A DNA stretch of 64,000 nucleotides from Amycolatopsis eburnea (GCF_003937945.1 NZ_RSEC01000024.1:62001-126000); one strand, 5' to 3'. Counted from the first letter of the stretch, positions 10,001 through 16,509 are shown. The notes: generated by a model not told the origin, from the letters alone. Made by a program: numbers and translations.

Positions 10001-10374
10001 GCGACGTCATCGACGCGGTGGGCGCGCGGATCACGACCGACAGCATGGCCGACCTGGAGCGGGTCCTCGAAGGGGCGAAGCGGCACTTCGGCACCGGCGG
10101 CGACGGCCGCATCCTCGAGATCGAGAACATGTACGCCGAGCCGAAGGACAAGAACCCCGCCTACCGCGTCATCCCGCTCGTGGTGAAGATCGAGGTGGGC
10201 GGGGTTCCCTATACTTTCGAGCTGCAGCTGACCACCCGGCGGGCGTCCATCGCCGCCGACCTGGAGCACAACACGCTCTTCAAGCCGTACGTCGAACTGA
10301 CGCCGTCCGAAACGGAAAAGGTCAAGGGGATGCTGGCCGAAGCGGCCGCCCTCGACCAGGAGGAGACCCGGTGA
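4006..10374 (+). CDS. giant polymorphic-toxin-like protein with annexin-like repeats and C-terminal RelA/SpoT-synthetase-like domain
   Basis: This 2122-residue protein looks like a modular exported or injected toxin. The N-terminus is Pro/Ala-rich, with GNAAV and GNQAV motifs and a threefold 13-residue repeat. A long Ala-rich helical region follows. Two annexin-like segments contain GWGTKEEQ (about residues 666-740) and GAGTDEE (about 1029-1112). Residues 1230-1280 are hydrophobic. Two RelA/SpoT-like nucleotidyltransferase domains follow, at about 1656-1810 and 1960-2105. The second keeps the synthetase landmarks: SIRTK (1967-1971), DAVGAR (Asp2003, metal), EPK...AYR (Lys2047, Tyr2053, GTP side), FELQL (Glu2072) and DLEH. 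In the first, the tyrosine position is Asn1732. Third-position GC rises sharply at ATG 4006, so I prefer it to GTG 3961. The gene overlaps the next by 4 bases. A toxic (p)ppNpp synthetase or tRNA pyrophosphotransferase is inferred. Confidence 0.8.
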   Translation: MPAPVKAPVPQPAAPVVTVVADSRGPGPGSAPGGAGNAAVSAVLSGTPPGAGPPGTAMLAGQGLVGNQAVAASARRQPAPNVVAASARRQPAPNAVAASARRQPASKAVPKARPKLDQRGADDRPDRKQPATGARAPQPGLIAPARLVLPSFAHRFDAPSALPPVRGAAVKPGALFAAARVFAGLVERARRAHDAQRALLERLGRGAVDRHNRLDGRTRARAGQGERELDELRGQALGSVDTAYDEGTAGLDGAVRRGRRLVGSATTGALRRVRANADTAGEQVTAIVNDLAAGYTGVLEESAVAVTTAAGQAVAAVQAYGASAAKLFPGGDTPLVVAENEARRAAVPGAAAAAVTSLNRASDAQAKAYRDQIPLVRRQFDESELAKALNTRKDEIDTKGRAAVQKASRTAYGALGRQAASGHEALRRMAGDARESIELRHRAARSRLTGDATALLRSSQAQAGAELAGLETAATTGLPAFDRTVTAVHDALKPAAVSAEQLGQSTEKAVEDTAPKIDQLGLAQQRMVTRADGSTGEAVDGAERAALQAAGQERVAAAGALRETGAGSARGMAGFVHGHDAAFAATAKGVSRVSDAWAMPLNRVFGDAVRRTKASMTGPFTEWRTTTTGQRTDFIGGAFTPYLTPATALAVPVEHAATEVASDLETREHLLEDAFDGWGTKEEQVSRALRGLTAAQGRALGWLYANKHGSLEAALTDELSGADLTSALAYLRGDQVAGAAAELDASTHWYNDEESRIEDLMRNLKPEELAKLRGGEEGAKALADVRDNLGGTDLKVFDALTAGNQNLADAFRMKDKLDDARKAGDVDAIHDVLTTYSRAATERGRAPATADERRVGVQTELAGIIGGTGRPVGPISPQQAAAAVEKYALAPIEVVTAGPEGTSTTETVQITGANRDLAVALIQGGENTVAARAARLGVETRRPGGPNLLKLDAALVDPRLKPGADVTPAERQAALDDRDRVFRKYATDYGGAGQAGTPEAAKSYLEGQLRTAAGSDADAAELAVRLAHEDYPTPKTAALAVKYASKGAGTDEELMFRFVERLDRDEVAAMRREYKGLTHRELDDDLGTFGGKGLWTELSGDDRLRMEVALLGVPRNDRERAEVAAFRIQQQRDETGWLGKSLAGDSLADKSLTSAQTRLTASLGGATVKVDAHGNPVWTDSSGRPVAAGSGMFDEDGKYTGADPREFASAVRVSKLAAENYAARIDSIANYLTTAVMVIGAIAAAVATVATGGAASPLLMFAIAGLTGVGSMGVHWAVSGGRYGWEQAAVDLGMAAVQAITAGVGQHLSLLARGSTQSLAAGMTTLRSVKGLGQAMGGITGSTLGDLLVIGATTGGMGGFGGALLDEATWRKGFGPGFASLLEATLTGALAGAASTVTSHAFESIPAGRAVGGTRPTLGDALSGSKVARAALRGTSSFLGGATGKGAELGLGKAFGTYHGDAGDILAEMGRAGLESAVQESAAGPLESLHLRPDRVEARAKLKRLRQEWPELDRALIANPVARDSLLANPDSVVLLDAALGDVRKRLASAGIDEAVRRGESTPEIRAKVDAIVTDLHAEHPNEILDRVSQLEISKAIEAGTTRDGYLQQGFDPSRRKDPAYQRESVDRLRAEAPAAQEKLNRIVTDIAAENGGEASWRPGVKDLGRSLRKVAGYVETYPTGDASMLVDVVGAKIRFESVDKLYRALDVLKSDPRLTIVRIKDRVARSTPSGNRSVLMNVRLPDGHVAELKFSLKSYEAPSAVEHPLYEIRRDFESAAVAGRRSATPVEDLITAATEAYGRRAYGAVWNREMAASRLHELLTEHPDVASIAARLVADSVLHPTNLAKSLADPQTRDATIDVLRELADRRVIGTGTLEEYRAASPGRGPLFEPVDPAVNRNETGRDRKTVLVERAKQVDPARDVGATPNREQLAQLADYARRLREDVHPAVDAEVRAFVDQVAPGAAVSIRTKDADGILDKVRRMSTGSPSRPGRPGYRAGDVIDAVGARITTDSMADLERVLEGAKRHFGTGGDGRILEIENMYAEPKDKNPAYRVIPLVVKIEVGGVPYTFELQLTTRRASIAADLEHNTLFKPYVELTPSETEKVKGMLAEAAALDQEETR
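4213..4329 (+). repeat. three tandem 39-bp units coding a 13-residue repeat
   Basis: Three near-identical in-frame units (4213-4251, 4252-4290, 4291-4329) encode VAASARRQPAPNV and two variants near the N-terminus of the giant protein. Copy number may vary by slippage. The unit is basic and Pro-rich and may act as a spacer or a secretion determinant. Confidence 0.9.
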
Positions 10375-11399
10375 AGGCGCTGGACCTGGGGTCGCTCGAC
10401 TACCGCGAGCTGCTGACGTTCGTGTGGGTCACCGCCGGAGCGCCCGCGGGGCCGAGGGCCGCCTTCGTCGTCGACGGGCGCGACTACCCGGACGCGGCCC
10501 AGGCGCGCGCCGCCGTCCGGGAAGCGCTGGAGGAAACCGAACTGCGCGTGGAAGTCGCGGACTTCCGCCCGGCCGGGATCGCGGCGAACGAAGGCGAACT
10601 CGCCCACTGGCCGTCCTGGCCCGAATTCCGCCGCTTCCTCGACGTCTACGGCCCGGTGTACCCCTGGCGCCGCCCGCGGGCCGCCCCGGCCGCTCCCCCG
10701 CCCGCCGCCGAACCCGCTGCCGCGGCACGCGTTTCGGTCGCCCCGGACCGCTTCTTCGAGTGCTGGGGCCAGCTCGTCGAGGTCTTCCCGCGTGGCCAGG
10801 GCCCGGAGGATCCCGTCCTGGGCCGCCGCGCGGCGGGGTACGGCCTCAACGGCTACACCGGCGAGTTCGAAGCCGACACGCGGCGGGCCGTGCAGTGCGC
10901 GCGCGGCGTGGACGACGACGAAACCTGGCCGCTGCGCGACGAAAGCGAGTTCGTCGACGCGGTCGAGGAGCGCCGCGAGGAACTGCTCCGCACGTCGTTC
11001 TACCAGCGGCACGACAAGCCGGAGATCTTCGCGGCGTACGAGCGTGGTGAGCCCCGGCGTGTCACCTACGCAATGTGGCGGGCGGCCCAGCGGCGGCGCG
11101 CGTTCTACTTCTACGGCACCGAGCCGGTGCGCGTGGACCTGACCACCCCCGGAACGGCGTGGCGGCTCGACCCGGTGACCGGACGGCTCGTCCCGGGCGA
11201 GGTCACCGGGGACCGCCGCCGGATCACCGAGCACGAGTGGCTGCTCGCGGTGGCGGAACGGCGGCGCGCGCTCGACGTCGGCGGCGCCATCGCCGAGGCC
11301 TACGCGAAAGCCGCCGCGGAGCCGGAAGAGGCGTTCCGCAACCGGATCCTGACCGGCACCCTCGACCTGTGGGCCGAGAAGTTCGGGGCGGACCGGTGA
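10371..11399 (+). CDS. unknown protein in the giant-toxin operon
   Basis: The 342-residue product starts at a GTG overlapping the stop of the giant gene by 4 bases (GTGA), with a perfect AGGAGG upstream, so translation is coupled. The N-terminal ~105 residues form a small acidic domain, followed by a Pro/Ala linker (about 107-125) and a second domain that begins DRFFECWGQLVEVF. That domain contains a charged helical stretch (VDAVEERREELLRTSF) and a tryptophan-rich middle. There is no signal peptide or membrane segment. I do not recognise either domain. Position between a putative toxin and its putative hydrolase antagonist suggests a chaperone, loading adaptor or second immunity protein, but this is inference from context only. 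Confidence 0.75.
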   Translation: MKALDLGSLDYRELLTFVWVTAGAPAGPRAAFVVDGRDYPDAAQARAAVREALEETELRVEVADFRPAGIAANEGELAHWPSWPEFRRFLDVYGPVYPWRRPRAAPAAPPPAAEPAAAARVSVAPDRFFECWGQLVEVFPRGQGPEDPVLGRRAAGYGLNGYTGEFEADTRRAVQCARGVDDDETWPLRDESEFVDAVEERREELLRTSFYQRHDKPEIFAAYERGEPRRVTYAMWRAAQRRRAFYFYGTEPVRVDLTTPGTAWRLDPVTGRLVPGEVTGDRRRITEHEWLLAVAERRRALDVGGAIAEAYAKAAAEPEEAFRNRILTGTLDLWAEKFGADR

Positions 11400-11980
11400 T
11401 GCGGACCTTCGCGGCGAAGGAAGGCTGGCCCGCCATCCGGGCCGGCTGGGCGGACCGGCTCCCGGAGGCGGATCTGGCCGCACTCGACGAAGCCGTCGCT
11501 TTCGCGGCCCGCCACCACGGGGCGCAGACCCGCCCGGCCGGCGAGCCGTACCTGGAACACCTCCTGGAGGCGACGCGCGTGCTCGTCGAGGGCGTCGGGG
11601 TGACCGACGCCGACGTCCTGCGGGCGGCCGTGCTGCACGACGTCGTCGAGGACACCGCCTGCCCGCTCGGCGAGGTCCGCGCCCGCTTCGGGGACCGGGT
11701 GGCGGAGCTGGTCGGCTGGGTGACCAAGCCCGAAGGCGGGGAGCGGACCGCCTACCTGGCGCGCCTGCGCGACGCGCCGGACGACGCGCTCCTGGTCAAG
11801 CTCGCCGACCGGCTGAGCAACGTCCAGCGGCTGGACACGCACCCGCGTCCCGCAAAACGCCGTGCCTACTACGAAGAGACCGTCCGCACGATCCTCCCGC
11901 TGGCCGCGCGGTACCCGTGGTTCCGGACGTGGTTCGACGGCTGGCGCACCGAGTTCCGCGGGCTCGCCGATGACCGGTGA
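11399..11980 (+). CDS. small RelA/SpoT-type HD alarmone hydrolase, putative immunity enzyme
   Basis: The 193-residue protein is a stand-alone HD domain of the SpoT/MESH1 kind. It shows HHGAQTRPAGEPYLEH (His40, Arg45, His54), LHDVVEDT (His80-Asp81, Glu84-Asp85), a conserved RFGDRVAELVGWVTK block and VKLADRLSNVQRL (Asp127, Asn131). These match the Mn-dependent pyrophosphohydrolase site that removes the 3' pyrophosphate from (p)ppGpp. No synthetase or regulatory domain follows. The ATG overlaps the upstream stop by one base (TGATG). In toxSAS toxin-antitoxin pairs, a small alarmone hydrolase neutralises a toxic synthetase. Here the neighbour two genes upstream ends in a synthetase-like domain, so an immunity role is the simplest reading. 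A housekeeping hydrolase role is the alternative. Confidence 0.88.
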   Translation: MRTFAAKEGWPAIRAGWADRLPEADLAALDEAVAFAARHHGAQTRPAGEPYLEHLLEATRVLVEGVGVTDADVLRAAVLHDVVEDTACPLGEVRARFGDRVAELVGWVTKPEGGERTAYLARLRDAPDDALLVKLADRLSNVQRLDTHPRPAKRRAYYEETVRTILPLAARYPWFRTWFDGWRTEFRGLADDR

Positions 11981-12809
11981 GCTGCCCGCGTTCTTCCGCG
12001 ACGGGAACGTCCCCGCGAAGGTGGTGCGCACCGCCGGCGGCGGGGTGACCGCGTTCCGGCTCGGCCCCGACGGCGGCTGGACCGAACGCCCCGAGCTGGC
12101 CCGCGAACTGGTGGCCGGCCCGGCCGCCGGCCGGCTGGACCGCGAAGAGTTCCTGACCTTCGTGGAACGGGAGCGCGGCCGCCTGTCCGGCACCGGCCCG
12201 CTGTTCGACCTCTACGCGCGGATCGCGGCGGCCGAGGAGGGGAGCCCGACCGCGCGGGCGCTGCGCCGGACGTCGTTCATCCTGTTCGAGACGCAGCTGC
12301 AGCAGCGCGGCGACCCGGGCGCGGACCCGTCGCTCGCCACCGAGGGCGACGACCCGCGGGTGCGGGCCGCGGTCTCGACGGCCGTGCTCTCCGCGCGGCT
12401 GGAGCCGATCCTGCGGGCGCTCGCCGCGGATGACGCGGCGCTGCGGGAGCTGCGGCCGCGGGAAGCCGACTACGCCTGGGTTTTCGTGCGCGGGACGGTG
12501 GCACTGGCCCGGCGGCGGTACGAACGCGCGTGGGACGCGGGGATCGGGTTCCGGCGGCCGGTCGGCCGGCCGCGCGTCCGCATCCACCTCGCCCCGGCCG
12601 GGGCGCTCGTGGACGACAACGCGCTGTCCCGGCCGTTCCCCGGCGGCTACCGGTCGGTGGCGCGGCGGCTGGTGCCGACGCGCGTGTGGGCCGCGTGGCG
12701 CTACCACTCCCCCGGCGCCACCGCGGGACTCTCGTACGACGGGCTCGTCTGGTGCGACGACCACTGGGCGTTCTTCCCGAAGCCCTACCGCGTGCTGACC
12801 TCCGGCTGA
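11970..12809 (+). CDS. unknown protein, last gene of the giant-toxin operon
   Basis: The 279-residue protein begins at an ATG lying 11 bases inside the end of the hydrolase gene, so it is translationally coupled. It opens with a small domain (FFRDGNVPAKVV, then repeated Glu/Arg helices) and ends with an aromatic-rich segment, DGLVWCDDHWAFFPKPYRVL. There is no signal peptide, membrane helix or catalytic motif I know. Its last-gene position suggests an accessory or second immunity function. The family is unrecognised. Confidence 0.72.
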   Translation: MTGELPAFFRDGNVPAKVVRTAGGGVTAFRLGPDGGWTERPELARELVAGPAAGRLDREEFLTFVERERGRLSGTGPLFDLYARIAAAEEGSPTARALRRTSFILFETQLQQRGDPGADPSLATEGDDPRVRAAVSTAVLSARLEPILRALAADDAALRELRPREADYAWVFVRGTVALARRRYERAWDAGIGFRRPVGRPRVRIHLAPAGALVDDNALSRPFPGGYRSVARRLVPTRVWAAWRYHSPGATAGLSYDGLVWCDDHWAFFPKPYRVLTSG

Positions 12810-12814
12810 GCCGG

Positions 12815-12893
12815 CGGGGCGACCATGCTGTGCGGGGGCATGAGGTGGGCGGCGTCGCCGACCAGGGTCACCCCGGGCCCGTGTGGTCTGCCG
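12815..12893 (-). pseudogene. remnant of an FAD-dependent monooxygenase
   Basis: Read on the minus strand, this stretch encodes GVTLVGDAAHLMPP, the ribityl-binding GD motif of FAD-dependent hydroxylases/monooxygenases. The flanking sequence on both sides fails to continue the family, and the frame soon runs into the neighbouring gene. Genes of this family often sit next to a TetR regulator such as the one at 13036, which supports a decayed partner gene. The match is short, so confidence is moderate. Confidence 0.45.
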
Positions 12894-12905
12894 GGCGCGG
12901 CGGGG

Positions 12906-12962
12906 ATGTCGTGAAAGGGTCGTTCATGTCGTCTGGCGAGATGAACGACCCTTTCATGACAT
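12906..12962. repeat. palindromic intergenic repeat
   Basis: Two 16-base arms (TGAAAGGGTCGTTCAT at 12912-12927 and its exact complement at 12941-12956) flank a 13-base spacer, with further outer pairing. The same ATGAACGACCCTTTCA core reappears at 40298-40350, so this is a dispersed element. Confidence 0.88.
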
Positions 12963-13000
12963 CGCGGAGGGCCGGATCTGCCGTGCTGCGCGACTTTCGA

Positions 13001-13017
13001 TTGGATCGACGATCCAA
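13001..13017. promoter_or_regulatory. TetR-type operator palindrome
   Basis: A perfect 8+1+8 inverted repeat, TTGGATCG-A-CGATCCAA, sits 18 bases upstream of the regulator's GTG start. Its size and position fit an autoregulatory operator that overlaps the promoter. Confidence 0.7.
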
Positions 13018-13035
13018 CCATGCGATGATGGCCGC

Positions 13036-13689
13036 GTGACGAAGCGGCGCGCGGACGGCCTGTCCAAGGCAGTGATCGTCAAGGCGGCGACCGGGCTCCT
13101 CGACGAAGGCGGCGAGGCGGCGCTGACCTTCCGGGCGCTCACCACCCGCCTGAGCACGGGTTACGGGGCGATCTACCACCACATCGCGAACAAGAGCGAC
13201 CTGCTCGCGGCGGCCACCGACGACATCGTGGAAGACGTCATGACCGGCGTGGTCGGCGCCGCGGAGCCGCGGGAGGCGCTGCGCACGGTCGCGCTGCGCC
13301 TGTTCGACGCGATCGACGCCCACCCGTGGGTCGGCGCCCAGCTGTCCCGCGAGCCGTGGCGACCCGCGCTCCTCGAGGTCTACGAGCGCATCGGCGGCCT
13401 GCTCGACGCGCTCGACGTCCCGGGGGAAGCGCTGTTCGACGCCGCCGGCGCCCTCGTGAACTACGTCCTGGGCGTGGCCGGGCAGAACGCCGCGAACGCC
13501 CGCCTCCTCGCCGGCGACGCCGACCGGTCGGCGTTCCTGTCCGGCGTCGCCGCCCGGTGGGCCGGCCTCGACCCGGCCCGCTACCCGTTCGTGCGCAAGG
13601 CGGCGGCGCGGCTGGCCGAGCACGACGACCGCGAGCAGTTCCTCGCGGGCGTCGACATCTTCCTGGCCGGCGTCGCGACCCTCCGCTAG
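13036..13689 (+). CDS. TetR/AcrR family transcriptional regulator
   Basis: The 217-residue protein starts at a GTG (13036) just after the palindrome at 13001-13017. The N-terminal helix-turn-helix reads ADGLSKAVIVKAATGLLDEG, followed by LTTRLSTGYGAIYHHIANKS, the recognition helix region typical of TetR repressors. The C-terminal two-thirds is an Ala/Leu-rich ligand-binding domain. It converges with the MFS exporter gene, overlapping it by 4 bases at the 3' ends. It may control that exporter and once controlled the decayed monooxygenase upstream. The ligand is unknown. Confidence 0.9.
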   Translation: MTKRRADGLSKAVIVKAATGLLDEGGEAALTFRALTTRLSTGYGAIYHHIANKSDLLAAATDDIVEDVMTGVVGAAEPREALRTVALRLFDAIDAHPWVGAQLSREPWRPALLEVYERIGGLLDALDVPGEALFDAAGALVNYVLGVAGQNAANARLLAGDADRSAFLSGVAARWAGLDPARYPFVRKAAARLAEHDDREQFLAGVDIFLAGVATLR

Positions 13690-15134
13690 ACGGCTTCGAG
13701 CTCCGGCTCGGCGTCCGGCACCACGACCCGGCGGCGGGCCAGCAGCCCGGCGAGCGCGACGAACAGCCCGGCCACGGTGAACCCGGTGACGACGGCGATC
13801 GCCGGCGTCCACCCCCGCAACAGCGCGGCGGGCGTGACCTCGCCGCCACCGGCCGCGGTCAGCACCGCCGTCACGACGGCGAGGCCGATCGCGCCGCCGA
13901 CCTGCAGCGAGGTGTTGACCAGGCCGCCCGCCAGGCCCTGCTCGCCGTCCGGGATCCCGGCCGTGGCCTGGATGTTGAACGACGGGAAGGCCAGCGTGAA
14001 GCCGAGGCCGAGCAGGACCATGCTGGGCAGCACCGAGCCGACGTACCCGGAGTGCTCGTCGACGCGCAGGAACAGCGCGTAGGCGAAGACGTGCGCGACC
14101 ACGCCGGCGAAGATCCCGCGGGTGGTCCCGACGCGCTCGATCAGCGGATCGACGCGCGGGCAACCGAACGCGACGATCATCGCCGCCGGCAGGAACCCCA
14201 GCGCCGTCTGCAGCGGCGTCCAGCCGAGCACGCGCTGGAAGTAGAGCATCACGACGAACTGGACGCTGATGAAGGACGCGAAGAACAGCGCGGCCCCCAG
14301 GTTGGCCCGCGCGAGCGGCCCGGACCGGAAGATGCCGAGGCGCAGCAAGGGGTTCCGGCTGCGCTTCTCGACGAGCACGAACGCCACCAGCAGCACGAAG
14401 GCGACCGCGAAGGTGATCAGCGTGCGCGGCGCGGCCCAACCGGTCTCGGGCGCTTCGACCACGCCGTAGACCAGCAGCAGCGTGCCCCCGACCCCGGTGA
14501 GCGCCCCGGGCAGGTCGTAACCCCCGGCCGGCTCGGTCCGGTACGCGGGGATCAGCTTCCAGGCCACGACGACCACGGCCGCGGCGAACGGCGCGGGCAG
14601 CAGGAAGGTCCACCGCCACCCGAGCTCGGTCAGCAGCCCGGAGAACACCAGCCCGGCGGAGTACCCGCTGGCCCCGAACACGGCGAAGATGCTGATCGCC
14701 TTGTTCCGCGCGGGCCCTTCCCGGAACGTGGTGGTCACGATGGACAGCGCGGCGGGCACGGTGAACGCGGCGGCCGCCCCCTTGACGAAGCGGCTCGCGA
14801 TGAGCAGCGTCCCGTCGTCGACCAGCCCGCCGAACAGCGAAGCCAGCGCGAAGAGGGACACGGCGGCGAGGAAGACGCGCCGCCGCCCGAGCAGGTCGGC
14901 GGTGCGCCCGCCGAGCAGCAGCAGGCCGCCGAACCCCAGCACGTACCCGCTGATGACCCACTGCAGGGCATTGGTGGACAACCCGAATTCGGCCTGGATG
15001 GCAGGCAGCGCGACCCCGACCATCGACCCGTCGAGCGCGTCCAGCGCGGTGACGATCGAGACGGTGAGGAGCACCCCCCACAGACGCGCGTCCCACCGGG
15101 TCGAGGCGGTGGACAGGGTGGCGGAAGAACTCAT
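13686..15134 (-). CDS. MFS drug exporter, 14-helix DHA2 type
   Basis: The 482-residue protein is a major facilitator with about 14 hydrophobic helices. It has the DHA2 markers LDGSMVGVALPAIQAEF in helix 1, GGRTADLLGRRRVF in the first cytoplasmic loop and PAALSIVTTTF in helix 4-5. These proteins export drugs or dyes by proton antiport. The start is the ATG at 15134 (MSSSATLSTA); the frame stays open further upstream, but that sequence belongs to the intergenic direct repeat. Its 3' end overlaps the convergent TetR gene, a likely regulator. Confidence 0.9.
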   Translation of the reverse strand: MSSSATLSTASTRWDARLWGVLLTVSIVTALDALDGSMVGVALPAIQAEFGLSTNALQWVISGYVLGFGGLLLLGGRTADLLGRRRVFLAAVSLFALASLFGGLVDDGTLLIASRFVKGAAAAFTVPAALSIVTTTFREGPARNKAISIFAVFGASGYSAGLVFSGLLTELGWRWTFLLPAPFAAAVVVVAWKLIPAYRTEPAGGYDLPGALTGVGGTLLLVYGVVEAPETGWAAPRTLITFAVAFVLLVAFVLVEKRSRNPLLRLGIFRSGPLARANLGAALFFASFISVQFVVMLYFQRVLGWTPLQTALGFLPAAMIVAFGCPRVDPLIERVGTTRGIFAGVVAHVFAYALFLRVDEHSGYVGSVLPSMVLLGLGFTLAFPSFNIQATAGIPDGEQGLAGGLVNTSLQVGGAIGLAVVTAVLTAAGGGEVTPAALLRGWTPAIAVVTGFTVAGLFVALAGLLARRRVVVPDAEPELEAV

Positions 15135-15185
15135 GGGTCCGACGTTAGGTTCGCACGTCCCCGAAGCTCGTCTCATGGACTGCGG

Positions 15186-15490
15186 TGCGCGGCCCGCGGC
15201 AACGGACCCTTCCGGTGCTGCGAGCCTCGCCTGGACGAAGTGACGGAGGTCCTCAGCCGTACGCCCCCTTGTCGTCACGACCGGCATCGGACGTTCCCCG
15301 ATTGAGACGAACAGCAGAAAAAGCGCCGGCGCCAGGACCGGGGCCCCGGTGCGGGGCCCGCGGCAACGGGCCCCGCACGGCTTCGAGCCTCGCCTGGACG
15401 GTGCGACGGAGGTCCTCGGCCATTCGCCCCCTTGTCGTCACGGCCACCGCCGGGCGTTCCCGGGTTGAGACGAACGGTGGAAAAAGCGCA
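15186..15490. repeat. imperfect ~140-bp direct repeat, two copies plus a third fragment, in a 539-base intergenic region
   Basis: Copy A (about 15186-15327) and copy B (about 15353-15488) share the blocks GCCTCGCCTGGACG, GACGGAGGTCCTC, CGCCCCCTTGTCGTCACG and TTGAGACGAAC, ending in AAAAAGCGC. A third short copy of the first block occurs near 15641-15666. Between A and B lies a perfect 12-bp hairpin (15349-15378, loop CGGCAA). The rest of 15135-15673 shows no gene; the less GC-rich stretch 15481-15560 is the likely promoter zone for the gene at 15674. Confidence 0.8.
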
Positions 15491-15673
15491 CTTGATCGAA
15501 TCTCGTTCCGATCACGGCTATTTCCGGAGAATATGACAGAACGTTGCCGCCGGTCACGCGGTGGGCAAGGATCTCCGTAATTCGGTCGCACCGAGGATCT
15601 TGGGCCCGGACGGCAATCCGGCACTCTCGGCGGCGACCGCCTCGCCTGGACGACGTGACCGAGGAGGATTCCG

Positions 15674-16294
15674 GTGCCACCTTTCGTGAGTACCCCCATG
15701 CCCGCGTGCCGCCCGCGGCCGGGGCGACGGAAATCGGCGTTGCCCGCCGACGCTGGGCCCGCCGTCAAAACGCTGAAGAAATGGCTGCGCGGTTTCGTCG
15801 GTGAGACGTCGCTGGAAGCGGTCGCGGCGGCGGCCAGCTACTCCGTCAGCGCCGTGTCCGGCGCGCTCGGCGGCACCGAACTGCCCCGGCTGCGACTGGT
15901 GCGCAGCATCGCCGCCGGCGTGGGCGCTCCCGCGCACGAAGCCCACCGGGTCTGGTGGGCCGCCGCGCTCGAGGAGTTCACCAAGCACAACCCCGGCCTG
16001 CCCGGCGACCCGCTCGCCGAGCTCGCGCTCGACCTGCGCCGGGCCATGCTCCGCCACGACCTCGGCAAGACCGACGTGCTGCGCCGAATGGCCAGGCTGT
16101 GCGAGGCCGACGGCGACGTCACCAAGGCGATGTCCCGCGCCACGCTCTGCCGGCTGCTGACCGGGAACACCCTGCCCCGGACCGACCAGATGACCGTCTT
16201 CCTGCGCGCCCTGAGCCTGCGCGACAGCGAAGTAGAACAGCTGACCGGCCGCTACGAAGAGCTCAGCGCGGCCCGGCGGAAGGCGCTCCGGTGA
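15674..16294 (+). CDS. helix-turn-helix type regulatory protein
   Basis: The 206-residue protein begins at a GTG with a textbook GAGGAGG six bases upstream. After a basic N-terminal tail it has a putative HTH (SLEAVAAAASYSVSAVSGALGG, residues about 46-67). A second HTH-like unit lies at about 125-165 (LGKTDVLRRMARLCEAD, then SRATLCRLLTGNTLP). It ends with a charged helix (DSEVEQLTGRYEELSAARRK). It overlaps the next gene, a one-helix membrane peptide, and a sigma factor follows, so it may be an XRE-like regulator of that unit. No ligand domain is recognised. Confidence 0.7.
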   Translation: MPPFVSTPMPACRPRPGRRKSALPADAGPAVKTLKKWLRGFVGETSLEAVAAAASYSVSAVSGALGGTELPRLRLVRSIAAGVGAPAHEAHRVWWAAALEEFTKHNPGLPGDPLAELALDLRRAMLRHDLGKTDVLRRMARLCEADGDVTKAMSRATLCRLLTGNTLPRTDQMTVFLRALSLRDSEVEQLTGRYEELSAARRKALR

Positions 16295-16509
16295 GCGGCA
16301 ACGTCGTCGGGCTGATCGAAAAGATCATCACGAGCACCCCCAACACCCTCCGGACCGTGCTGATGATCCTGCTGGTGATCGGCGCCGTGGTGGGTGGGCT
16401 GTGGTTGCTACGGGCCGACTTCACCGCCGGGCCGATCAGCATCACCGGCCGCGACACGCCGGCTCCCTGCGCCGCGAACCCGGGAGCGCCGGTTGCCTGC
16501 GGACGCTGA
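16291..16509 (+). CDS. small single-pass membrane protein
   Basis: The 72-residue product starts at a GTG overlapping the upstream TGA by 4 bases. It has a short amphipathic N-terminus, one clear transmembrane helix (VLMILLVIGAVVGGLWLL, about residues 23-40) and a small exported tail with two cysteines. Its position between an HTH regulator and a sigma factor gene suggests a sensory or anti-sigma-like role, but it lacks a recognisable anti-sigma domain. Confidence 0.65.
   Translation: MSGNVVGLIEKIITSTPNTLRTVLMILLVIGAVVGGLWLLRADFTAGPISITGRDTPAPCAANPGAPVACGR

Noticed and set aside
3886..10269. A 2127-residue open frame antisense to the giant toxin-like gene
   Set aside because: It is Arg/Gly/Pro-rich with no domains; it is the usual antisense shadow of a very GC-rich gene.
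4006..12809. Complete extracellular contractile injection system
   Set aside because: No sheath, tube, baseplate or ATPase gene is in the window; only a cargo-like protein is suggested.
15253..15768. A 171-residue minus-strand gene
   Set aside because: The frame spans the direct repeats and has poor codon bias; no homology pattern is visible.
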